A stretch of 64,000 nt of DNA, from the NCBI RefSeq assembly GCF_017583065.1, contig NZ_JAGEVL010000003.1:248001-312000 (forward strand), written 5' to 3'. Made by a program: the position numbers and the translations under genes. The DNA comes from Staphylococcus shinii (GTDB lineage: Bacteria; Bacillota; Bacilli; Staphylococcales; Staphylococcaceae). Each line of letters begins with the position of its first letter. The first letter of the stretch is position 1. Positions 26,666-35,424 of this stretch are shown here, piece by piece. The notes beneath the pieces are model-generated. The model saw only the letters and a list, made by a program, of their open reading frames with translations, was not told the origin of the DNA and did no database searches.

Positions 26666-29600
26666 TTGCGACATATTAATCAAGAAGGTTCTATGCTCTA
26701 TATTTCTTTCAATCAACAAAATAATAGTATTGGGAAATTATATGTAAAAAATGAATTTCATTCTATTTCATATAGTCCAGTAGATGAATTTTGTAATTTT
26801 GAAATTGATTTAAACGAAATTTTGAAAGCGTTTAAATCTTATAATAGAAGTAAAATTTTTTTAATTATGGAAGAATCCGATGCAATTATTACGACTCAAA
26901 AAAATATTAAGGTAACAGATGAGCAATCTTCTGTTTTTAATTTATCAGAGATTTCGGACGGCTCGGATGTTATTCATCCTTATGTCACCAAAAATGGTTT
27001 TTTACATCTTTCTATGGAAAGTTATGTTCCACAAAAAGTATTCTTTTCAAGACGTCATATTGATGCCCTCAAATTTAACAATAGTGAAGCTTATATTACA
27101 GGAGAATTTTCAACATTAAATGCCGTTGTACAAAAATCAAACCTCGTAATACGCACACGCTTTACAGAACGCGAAAAGGAAATACCTTTGTCAATAACTT
27201 TGAAAGGCGAGAATAAACGGGCTCATACTACTAATTTTAAATTTTCAGTAGAGATTTATAATCAATTAATCGACTTTATGAAATATCCTTTTGACACAGA
27301 AGATATTATAGACATTTATTTAAAAGTTGATGTACAAGAATCTGCCGAACCGATTCTAACCAAACTTGGTAATCCTAGAATTTTTACAGAACGATTCCTT
27401 AAAGGGGAAATTATTACAGATTATAAAGAGGAAATCGTTTCTATTACACCTTATTTCACGATGAAAGGTCGTAACTTATCTTTTCGTATAAATCGCTATA
27501 GCATTGAAAGTTACTTGACTTATCTTCAGAGTCTAAAAGTGCCTTCATTAAAAAATCTATCACTAAAATCCAAAAATAAAGTTTGGGTTATTGGTGAAAA
27601 ATCCTATAAAGCCCAAGATAATGGATATCATTTCTTTAAATATATGAGAACGTATCATCCAGACTTACCTGTTTATTACATTATTGATGAACACTCAAAC
27701 GAAGCAAAAAATGTACTACCATTTGGCAATGTCATTTATTATCAGTCGCCTGAACATTTTAAAATAATGTTACAAGCAGATTATATTTGTTCAACACATC
27801 ATCCAGAATTATTATTCCCAACTAATAGTGCAGCCTATACAAGAAAAATCACTGCCACTAGAGTGTTTTTACAACATGGTGTTTTAGGGACTAAAAATTT
27901 AACTCAGATTAATGGTAATCAATTAAAAGACTTCAATGTAGATGTCTTTATAACAAGTTCAGATCGTGAAAAAGAAATTGTGGTTAGGGATTTAAATTTT
28001 GATGAAACACAAGTTAAGGTTACAGGATTAGCTAGATTTGATGAACTCTTTAATAATGACGTTAAAACAAAAAACCAAATTTTAATTATGCCAACTTGGA
28101 GAGATTGGCTAACTAACTATGAACAGTTAGAGTTCTCCGAATACCTAGAAAGAATGAATACTTTAATTAACAGTGACAAATTCATAGATATTGCGGAACA
28201 AGGTACAAAAGTCATTTTTTGTTTACACCCTAACATGCAACCATTTATTGATTTATTTGATGTACCACAGCATGTTACAAGTATTAAACAAGGTGATGTG
28301 GACGTTCAACAACTCATTCAAGAAAGTAAACTGATGATTACAGATTATTCTAGTGTCGCTTTTGATTTTAGCTTTTTAGGTAAACCTGTGATTTATTACC
28401 AATTTGATAAAGATCAATTTTTAGGAAAGGAACCATCTCACATCAATATTGAGGAAGAATTACCTGGATTAATCGTAAATAATCAAAACGATTTAGAGAC
28501 ACAACTCACTAGAATAATAGCAAATAATTATACAATAGATGAAAGCGCTAACATAAAGGCGCAACGTTTCAATAACTTTAATGACCGTCATAATAGCGCA
28601 CGAATCTACACAGAAGTTAGTAAATTTAAAACAAAAAATCAATTTAAAAGTAAGTTGAAATACGATATTTTATCTCAACATTTATTTAAACGTTTTAGAA
28701 GAGACAAGCGTTATTTTAAAGTTATGGATAAGTATAATAGTGCAGTATCTAAAATCGTTCCTGTTAAGAAAGATTTAGTAGTATTCGAAAGTAATGTTGG
28801 TAAATCAGTTAGCGATAGCCCAAAAGTGATTTATGATGCTTTGAAACAATACAGCAACCAATACCAAATTGTGTGGGTTAGCAACACACAATACCCATTT
28901 AATGATGCGAATGTTAAGTCAATAAAACGTTTATCACCAGAATATTATCACTATTTATCACGAGCGAAGTATTGGATCAACAACCAAAATTTCCCATACT
29001 ACATTAATAAACCCAAAGATACACTTTATATTCAAACTTGGCATGGGACTCCACTCAAAAAAATGTTGAATGATATAGAAACTTTTGCAGGCCGTGATGA
29101 TGGTTATAAAAATCGCATTAATCATGCAATAAAATATTGGGATTACCTTGTATCACCAAGTCCTTACGCGACAGAATGCTTTAAATCTGCTTTTGATTTT
29201 CATAAAGAGATACTAGAGGTTGGTTACCCAAGAAATGACATATTTTATCAAGACGAAGCTATTTTAGAACAAGAAAGCATACACATTAAGCAAAAATTAG
29301 GTATTCATGATGACCGTAAAGTGATTTTATACGCTCCGACATTCCGTGACGACGAACTTACAAAAGCCAAAAAACACATCATTAATCTGCAAATAGATTT
29401 ATATGAAATGCAAAAACGCTTAAGTGACGATTATATCTTAATTTTACGTCCACATATTATTATCAGTAATGCTTTACAGTTAGACAGTAGTCTAAATGAT
29501 TTTGTGATTAATGGCAGTAACTATAATGAAATTAGTGATTTATACCTCATTGCTGATATCTGTATTACTGACTATTCGTCAGTTATGTTTGATTACGCTA

Positions 29601-29854
29601 ATACGAAAAAACCATTATTGTTCTTCACTTATGATCTTGAACACTATAAAAACAGTCTTAGAGGATTCTATTTTGATTTTGAAAATCAAGCGCCTGGACC
29701 TCTTTTAAAAACAAATGAAGACTTAATTCAATCAATAGAAAACATAAATAAAGTTCAAGAAACTTATAAAGATAAATATGATGCATTTTATAATCGTTTC
29801 TGTACTTTTGAAACTGGCACTGCTGCTAAAAGTATAGTTCAACGCTTCTTTTAA
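26666..29854 (+). CDS. Double CDP-glycerol glycerophosphotransferase (TagF-like, two catalytic domains)
   Basis: 1062 residues. I choose the TTG at 26666 because GGAGG lies eight bases upstream; the frame opens at 26618 without a ribosome site. Residues 1-300 are beta-rich and TarS-C-terminus-like. A first glycerophosphotransferase domain (about 310-650) has QHGVLGTKN and ITDYSSVAFDFSFLGKPVIYY. A second (about 700-1060) has QTWHGTPLKKM, LYAPTFRDDE and ITDYSSVMFDYANTKKPLLFF. Each domain keeps both catalytic histidine regions. The expected reaction is transfer of glycerol-phosphate from CDP-glycerol onto a membrane-linked polymer. Two such domains in one chain is unusual for TagF/TarF, which has one. 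Confidence 0.85.
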   Translation: MRHINQEGSMLYISFNQQNNSIGKLYVKNEFHSISYSPVDEFCNFEIDLNEILKAFKSYNRSKIFLIMEESDAIITTQKNIKVTDEQSSVFNLSEISDGSDVIHPYVTKNGFLHLSMESYVPQKVFFSRRHIDALKFNNSEAYITGEFSTLNAVVQKSNLVIRTRFTEREKEIPLSITLKGENKRAHTTNFKFSVEIYNQLIDFMKYPFDTEDIIDIYLKVDVQESAEPILTKLGNPRIFTERFLKGEIITDYKEEIVSITPYFTMKGRNLSFRINRYSIESYLTYLQSLKVPSLKNLSLKSKNKVWVIGEKSYKAQDNGYHFFKYMRTYHPDLPVYYIIDEHSNEAKNVLPFGNVIYYQSPEHFKIMLQADYICSTHHPELLFPTNSAAYTRKITATRVFLQHGVLGTKNLTQINGNQLKDFNVDVFITSSDREKEIVVRDLNFDETQVKVTGLARFDELFNNDVKTKNQILIMPTWRDWLTNYEQLEFSEYLERMNTLINSDKFIDIAEQGTKVIFCLHPNMQPFIDLFDVPQHVTSIKQGDVDVQQLIQESKLMITDYSSVAFDFSFLGKPVIYYQFDKDQFLGKEPSHINIEEELPGLIVNNQNDLETQLTRIIANNYTIDESANIKAQRFNNFNDRHNSARIYTEVSKFKTKNQFKSKLKYDILSQHLFKRFRRDKRYFKVMDKYNSAVSKIVPVKKDLVVFESNVGKSVSDSPKVIYDALKQYSNQYQIVWVSNTQYPFNDANVKSIKRLSPEYYHYLSRAKYWINNQNFPYYINKPKDTLYIQTWHGTPLKKMLNDIETFAGRDDGYKNRINHAIKYWDYLVSPSPYATECFKSAFDFHKEILEVGYPRNDIFYQDEAILEQESIHIKQKLGIHDDRKVILYAPTFRDDELTKAKKHIINLQIDLYEMQKRLSDDYILILRPHIIISNALQLDSSLNDFVINGSNYNEISDLYLIADICITDYSSVMFDYANTKKPLLFFTYDLEHYKNSLRGFYFDFENQAPGPLLKTNEDLIQSIENINKVQETYKDKYDAFYNRFCTFETGTAAKSIVQRFF

Positions 29855-29864
29855 AAAACATATA

Positions 29865-29917
29865 AGGGAGTAGAACAGAAAACGCATTCTATAAACAGTG
29901 TTTCTGTCCTACTCCCT
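29865..29917 (+). terminator. Terminator between the two polymerase genes
   Basis: AGGGAGTAG-A-ACAGAAA pairs with TTTCTGT-C-CTACTCCCT. It lies between the 29854 stop and the next gene at 29957, so the second gene may have its own promoter or depend on read-through. Confidence 0.75.
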
Positions 29918-29956
29918 CTAATATATTTTATAAAACAGCATGACGGAGGTTTACAT

Positions 29957-32140
29957 ATGTATAATCAGCTTACAATCATCTTACCTTTTTATAACAACGA
30001 AGCACACCTCAAACAATGCCTAGAAAGTCTTATTAATCAGACAAACCAACACTTTGAATTAATATTAGTTAATGATGGTGCACAAGATTTATCTGAAAAG
30101 TATTTATTTGAAAAACTAGAAAATTATTCAAAGCAGCCTAAATATATTAAATTAGATAAAAATCATGGTCATGCCTATGCACGAAATAAAGGAATCGCTC
30201 ATGTTGAAACACCCTATTTTATGTTTTTAGATGCTGATGATAACATCACGACTTATACCATTGAAGTATACTTAAAGTATCTCAAACAGCAAGATGCAGT
30301 TATTTCGAAAATACAAAACTTTTCTTTAAATATACCTAATTCTTATCTTGATGAAGATCTAACTGTTCATTACAAACAGATTGATAAACATCCAGACTTC
30401 TTACTAAAACAAGATTCAATCAGTAATATTATATTCAAAACGAGCATTGTACAAAATCATCATATAAAGCTTAATGAAAAGCTAAATATTTACGCTGATT
30501 GGTCATTCATTTTAGAATATAACAATTATGCAGAAACATTTGTTTATATTGAAGGCATACCCTTTTACTTTTGTGGAGAGATTTACGATCCTTTTAAAAC
30601 TGAAAAGTTGAGAGCCCAACCGTTTGAATCTGTATTTCCAGACTATATAAATGCTTTTAAAGATGCTATTCAACGCGTTAATAGGCTCAATAATAAAAAA
30701 TCATTAAAAAAATTCATAATACAGCACATGGTAGACAAACTGCATTTTTGGTTTGAACCAAATAATCAAAATAATGCTGCTCAATATCAGTTCGCTAGCA
30801 AAATGTTAGCTGATATCATACCGATGATCAAACCAGCATTAAAATCAGAATCACCTTTATTTAATTTAGAATTACGATTTATTCAATTTGGCTTTACGCA
30901 ACTTGCCATCAAACTTAATTATAAAAGGTATCGTTTACGCTTTTATAAAGCAATTTTGCTGAATAAACCGAATAAACATTATGCTAAGTATGTCTTATTT
31001 AATAAAGACTCTGATGTGTCACATCGAACTATAGTGTTCGAGTCGTTTGGTGGTAGTAGTTATAATGACAGCCCTAAATATATTTATGAATATATGAAAG
31101 CACACTATCCAAACTTTCATTATTATTGGGTGTTTAGAGATATTGAAAACATAGATGTACCAGAGGGGGTTAAGCCTATACAAAAACAAAGTGCTGCATA
31201 TTATGATATTTATAAAAAGGCACACATTTGGGTTTCTAATGCGCGAATACCGCTATTTATTAAAAAGAAAAGTAACCAGCTTTATATTCAAGTTTGGCAT
31301 GGTACGCCCTTAAAATTTCTAGCAAATGATATGACAGTAGTTCGCATGCCTAATACAACAACTGCCACATATAAGAAGTATTTTTATGAGTCTACACGCC
31401 GTTGGGATTATTTAGTATCACCGAATGCTTATTCTACTACTATATTTCAATCAGCTTTTTGGATGGCACGTAACCAAATTTTGGAAATTGGTTATCCTAG
31501 AAACGATTTACTCATCAACCATCAGCGTAATCAAGAACTACATCGTAAAATTAAAGATAATTTGGGAATCCCTTCCGATAAAAAAGTGATTTTATATGCA
31601 CCAACTTGGAGAGATGATGAATACAGTACAGAAAACAAATATACATCTAATTTAAAAATGGATATCAATCAACTTCAAGACCGCTTAGGCGACAAATATG
31701 TAGTTTTATTCCGAATGCATTATCTAATTTCAAATAGGCTAGACCTTAGCCAATATACAAATTTTGCGATTGATGTTTCAAAGTATGACGATATTTCGGA
31801 ATTATATTTGATTTCCGATTGCTTAATTACAGATTATTCTTCGGTCATGTTTGATTTTGGTATATTAAAGCGTCCTCAGATGTTTTATGCCTATGATATG
31901 GAGAAATACAGTACTGATTTGAGAGGTTTTTACTTTGATTATCGGAATGACTTACCTGGTCCTATTTATACAAATACAGAAGATTTAATTGTAGGATTGG
32001 AAAACATTGAACAAATTGAACAACAGTATCAGTCGAAAATCAATCAGTTTTATAATCGTTTTTGTTCGATTGAAAACGGTAAAGCGTCGCAATATATCGG
32101 AGATTTGATTGCAAATCGAATACAAAATAAAGAGGATTAA
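29957..32140 (+). CDS. GT2 glycosyltransferase / glycerophosphotransferase fusion
   Basis: 727 residues. The N-terminal GT2 domain (about 1-230) has TIILPFYNNEAHLKQCLESL, LVNDGAQD, HAYARNKG and FLDADDNI. The C-terminal TagF-type domain (about 350-720) has IQVWHGTPLKFLAND, LYAPTWRDDE and ITDYSSVMFDFGILKRP. ATG at 29957 follows ACGGAGG. It probably transfers both a sugar and a glycerol-phosphate, which would give a glycosylated poly(glycerol-phosphate) or a linkage unit. Its C-terminal domain closely resembles the second domain of the preceding protein, which suggests duplication. Confidence 0.85.
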   Translation: MYNQLTIILPFYNNEAHLKQCLESLINQTNQHFELILVNDGAQDLSEKYLFEKLENYSKQPKYIKLDKNHGHAYARNKGIAHVETPYFMFLDADDNITTYTIEVYLKYLKQQDAVISKIQNFSLNIPNSYLDEDLTVHYKQIDKHPDFLLKQDSISNIIFKTSIVQNHHIKLNEKLNIYADWSFILEYNNYAETFVYIEGIPFYFCGEIYDPFKTEKLRAQPFESVFPDYINAFKDAIQRVNRLNNKKSLKKFIIQHMVDKLHFWFEPNNQNNAAQYQFASKMLADIIPMIKPALKSESPLFNLELRFIQFGFTQLAIKLNYKRYRLRFYKAILLNKPNKHYAKYVLFNKDSDVSHRTIVFESFGGSSYNDSPKYIYEYMKAHYPNFHYYWVFRDIENIDVPEGVKPIQKQSAAYYDIYKKAHIWVSNARIPLFIKKKSNQLYIQVWHGTPLKFLANDMTVVRMPNTTTATYKKYFYESTRRWDYLVSPNAYSTTIFQSAFWMARNQILEIGYPRNDLLINHQRNQELHRKIKDNLGIPSDKKVILYAPTWRDDEYSTENKYTSNLKMDINQLQDRLGDKYVVLFRMHYLISNRLDLSQYTNFAIDVSKYDDISELYLISDCLITDYSSVMFDFGILKRPQMFYAYDMEKYSTDLRGFYFDYRNDLPGPIYTNTEDLIVGLENIEQIEQQYQSKINQFYNRFCSIENGKASQYIGDLIANRIQNKED

Positions 32141-32244
32141 ATTTTTATTCTTCATAAGAACAGAAATATGCAAAGTAGCATTATTTAATAGATTAGGCAA
32201 CGCCACTTTACCTTTTAATCCAAAAGCTATTACCTACATAGTTG

Positions 32245-32280
32245 AAAGTTCCGAGACATCGACAAATGCCTCGGAACTTT
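32245..32280. terminator. Terminator after the polymer locus
   Basis: AAAGTTCCGAG pairs with CTCGGAACTTT, with an inner CAT/ATG, between convergent transcription units. The remaining bases to 32413 show no gene. Confidence 0.75.
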
Positions 32281-32413
32281 ATTTTTATTATTGGAATGTC
32301 AGTACGTTAATATAAATAGTTAGTCAAACTTCTGTAGCTAACTACTCATCAATGATTTTATGCTTAAGGTTGGCGTCATCCTAAATATGGTTTTCTAACT
32401 TTTCAGATTAGCC

Positions 32414-32932
32414 CTATTCATTGTTGTTGATTTGTGCTTGTAGCGATTGTGAATTAGATTGTGAAATATTAAGTAAATATTTGGACCTTGCCAATGATCG
32501 CTTGCTATTATTATAGGAAACTCCAATTCGCTTGGAAAGTAAAACTGTAACAAGTGACCCTAATAACGCTAACACTGTAATTGTAATAAATAATGACACA
32601 TTCGCAGTTGGATTAACAAAGAAGATAATCACAGCAATAAATATAGATATTATAGCAATACTTATTAATATTAAAGTAGCATACATATATTGTGTTGCTT
32701 GTTTCAAATCTTTTTGAAATTGTTCTTTGGAGCGCCTATAGTGAAGATTATTTTTATATAATTTCAAATCTTTGTTAGCATCCATCGTTTGCGCAAACTC
32801 TGAAACTTCTTTATTATCATCATTTTTTAGTGCTTCGATGATTGGCTGATAACCAAATGTAAGTGCAATTTTTTTCTCTTTTACTGTGCCCTTTGCCAGC
32901 CGGTTCAATTCTTCTAACTTTTGTTGGTTCAT
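32414..32932 (-). CDS. Small two-helix membrane protein of unknown function
   Basis: 172 residues starting at the ATG at 32932 with GGGAG eight bases upstream. There is a charged, helical N-terminal part (about 1-80), two hydrophobic helices at about 83-105 and 111-132 joined by a short NPTANVS loop, and a polar Ser/Gln/Asn-rich C-terminal tail. Both ends are probably cytoplasmic. It follows the long coiled-coil protein gene by about 100 bases on the same strand. I do not recognise the family. Confidence 0.7.
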   Translation of the reverse strand: MNQQKLEELNRLAKGTVKEKKIALTFGYQPIIEALKNDDNKEVSEFAQTMDANKDLKLYKNNLHYRRSKEQFQKDLKQATQYMYATLILISIAIISIFIAVIIFFVNPTANVSLFITITVLALLGSLVTVLLSKRIGVSYNNSKRSLARSKYLLNISQSNSQSLQAQINNNE

Positions 32933-33036
32933 TGTTTCCACTCCCGTATTGTTTAATATTAATCCGTGTTACTAAGTTAGCATTCACTTATCCATTGAGT
33001 CTGCTATTTGTTAACAATAGGTGCTTCTAAACATTA

Positions 33037-34956
33037 TTATTTATTTTGTGATAATTCTGTTTTTTGTGAATTTTGAACTTTAGTTTGAGTCTCTTTGTTA
33101 TTATCTTGTTTTTCTTGGCTATTGGCTACATGACTACCAAATAAAGTACCTGAACCTAACACCGCACATAAAAAGAGACCACTTAACCAAGTGAAGAACG
33201 TTGGTTTTTTCCTACGTTCATAGCGTTTTGCTTTTTCAGCATCATCATCTAATAAGTTACCTACATCAATATTCTCTGGCCCAGCAACTTTATTAAAATT
33301 TGCTTGATTTGAATCATTGTTTGAAAAACTTAGAGCTTGTTGTTTAATTTCCATAGCACGTGCCGAGATACTTAAACTTGTTTGATTACTTTGTTCAAGT
33401 TGTTGATTTAAGCGATCTAGATGACTTCTATTATTTTGAAGTTCCATTTCTTTAGAACGGATTGATTCATCTTTATCCGCACTTTCTCTTTTTGATTTTT
33501 CTAATTCTACCCTTAACCAATTAATTTCATCTGTCATTTGTGAGTCTTTTAATTCATAATCAGTTACTTTTTGATTCACTGCTAAATCTAAACGTTCATT
33601 AAATGTTGCTTCATTATGAATTAAATCTTGCTCTAACTTACTAATTTCACCTCTAAGCTTGTCAACATCCTCACTTCTTTTTTGTACTAATGTCTCCACA
33701 TCTTTTTCCATAACATCTTGAAGTTCCGACTTTTTAGTAGCTATTGTTTCTTGATGATTTTGAACGATGTCATCGACAATTTTAGTAATATGCAAATCAT
33801 AATCGTTTTTGACATTGGCATCTAATACTTTAATTTGATTATTATAAGCATTTTTTGCTTTGTCTGATAATGTCTTCTCATATTCACGGATACGATTTGT
33901 TAAAATCGGTCTTTCTTCTCTTTCAATTTTTTCTTCCATGTCTCGGCGTGCTTTTTCGCTACGCTCATTTTTACTTGTTTCAAAATCTTTTTCTAATTTT
34001 TTAGTTTGTTCTTCAACTTTTTTTGGAATAACTCCTAAATCTTCTTGTAATTTACTTTCAATTTGTGTATATGTTTTATGATATTGAGAATCATTTGATT
34101 TATAATTACGCATTTTATCCGCTTCAATACTTTTGCTCCACAAATCATTAACAAGTTGATTAAAGATGCTGTTTATAATATCTTCTCTCTTTTTTTCTAA
34201 AACTGCTAATTTATCATTTTTGGCTTTGTTAAAGTCATCTTCAGTTAATTGTTCAAGCTTTCGATAAGTAGGTAATATTTCTTCATTATAACCCTTGTCA
34301 TCAACAATACTTCTAAACACTAAATTTTCATCATCTAAATACACTTTATCTATAAGTGAATCAAGTGTGTTATATAGGTTGCTTTTTAAAAATTGTATAT
34401 CTGAAGAATCTTCGTTTTTATTAATAGATATAACTTGTTTTTTCTTATTCTCATTAAACAATTTTTTCTTAGCTCCATTTTTATTTTGAATTTGTTCTAT
34501 AATCGCGTCTTTCAGTGGGTGTAATGTTTCAAATTTTAAACCTTTACTTAAATCTGAAACATCAAAATTAGCAATATTGATTTCTTTTAAAATGTCATTG
34601 TTTATAACTTTTAGTTTGGATTTATTTTCATGAGGTATATAAAGTCTTAAACCAAAATTACAGTCAGGGTGTTTAACCTCTTTTATATTATGTAAGGAAG
34701 TTAAATCTGTGATACAGTATTCTCGATCTTCGAATATTTTGAATGGCTCATTTTCATCATTATGGTCTATCGTCACATCAAAAGATTGCACAATTTTAGA
34801 AGAACCTAAAATTTGTTTGAAAGAGTCAACAGCATTCCCTTTAGAATCTCCCTTTCTCAATACCGGGGCAACGATTGGAACAATATATATTTCGGTTTCT
34901 CCTGCAAGTACATGGTCTATTTCTAAAGAACTAATATCTAAAACGTTATTGCTCAT
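33037..34956 (-). CDS. Long coiled-coil protein with C-terminal membrane anchor, unknown function
   Basis: 639 residues. An N-terminal globular part of about 170 residues contains ETEIYIVPIVAPVLRKG. A very charged Glu/Lys/Arg region from about 185 to 560 has heptad-like character (for example KLEKDFETSKNERSEKARRD and LRGEISKLEQDLI). A single hydrophobic helix FFTWLSGLFLCAVLGSGTLF at about 587-606 follows an Arg/Lys-rich stop-transfer patch, and a Gln/Lys/Asn tail ends the protein. No signal peptide is present, so the coiled coil is probably cytoplasmic and tethered. GGAAGGATGA precedes the ATG. No family was recognised; it is paired with the membrane protein downstream. Confidence 0.75.
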   Translation of the reverse strand: MSNNVLDISSLEIDHVLAGETEIYIVPIVAPVLRKGDSKGNAVDSFKQILGSSKIVQSFDVTIDHNDENEPFKIFEDREYCITDLTSLHNIKEVKHPDCNFGLRLYIPHENKSKLKVINNDILKEINIANFDVSDLSKGLKFETLHPLKDAIIEQIQNKNGAKKKLFNENKKKQVISINKNEDSSDIQFLKSNLYNTLDSLIDKVYLDDENLVFRSIVDDKGYNEEILPTYRKLEQLTEDDFNKAKNDKLAVLEKKREDIINSIFNQLVNDLWSKSIEADKMRNYKSNDSQYHKTYTQIESKLQEDLGVIPKKVEEQTKKLEKDFETSKNERSEKARRDMEEKIEREERPILTNRIREYEKTLSDKAKNAYNNQIKVLDANVKNDYDLHITKIVDDIVQNHQETIATKKSELQDVMEKDVETLVQKRSEDVDKLRGEISKLEQDLIHNEATFNERLDLAVNQKVTDYELKDSQMTDEINWLRVELEKSKRESADKDESIRSKEMELQNNRSHLDRLNQQLEQSNQTSLSISARAMEIKQQALSFSNNDSNQANFNKVAGPENIDVGNLLDDDAEKAKRYERRKKPTFFTWLSGLFLCAVLGSGTLFGSHVANSQEKQDNNKETQTKVQNSQKTELSQNK

Positions 34957-35300
34957 TACATGTCATCCTTCCATTCGAGTTATTGTTTAAAAATGTTTTG
35001 AATAATACTTAATCGATAGTAAAGAAATCATAAAATGATTGAATTATTACATTCACAAGATTATATTTAATAATAATTTAGTCAGCTGATAAAATGATAT
35101 TCCATTCTGAACAACCAAAACATACCAAAAAACGAACTTATATATTTTTTAATATTTTCTCTAATAAATTATTACTAACTATCATATTTAGATGATAACA
35201 TATTAATTAAAGTTGTAATATTAATATTTTGAATAAAAACATGTATTTTAATTATTGATTTACGATATTTGTAATTATTTTTATACAATACTCGAAACAT
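34957..35300. other. AT-rich intergenic region
   Basis: This stretch of about 340 bases holds the promoter area of the coiled-coil gene on the minus strand. I found no further frame with a ribosome site. Confidence 0.4.
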
Positions 35301-35352
35301 AAAACGACAAAAGTCCGAGACATTAATTTATGTCCCGGACTTTTGTCGTTTT
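35301..35352. terminator. Long terminator after the synthetase
   Basis: AAAACGACAAAAGTCCG pairs with CGGACTTTTGTCGTTTT, with inner GACAT/ATGTC, giving a stem of over 20 pairs with one mismatch. It follows the minus-strand synthetase stop by about 70 bases. Confidence 0.8.
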
Positions 35353-35424
35353 AACATCAATTTTAACTTACTTTAAAAATTGATATAAAACACAATTCTA
35401 ATGTGTTCTATTTTAGTTAATCTT

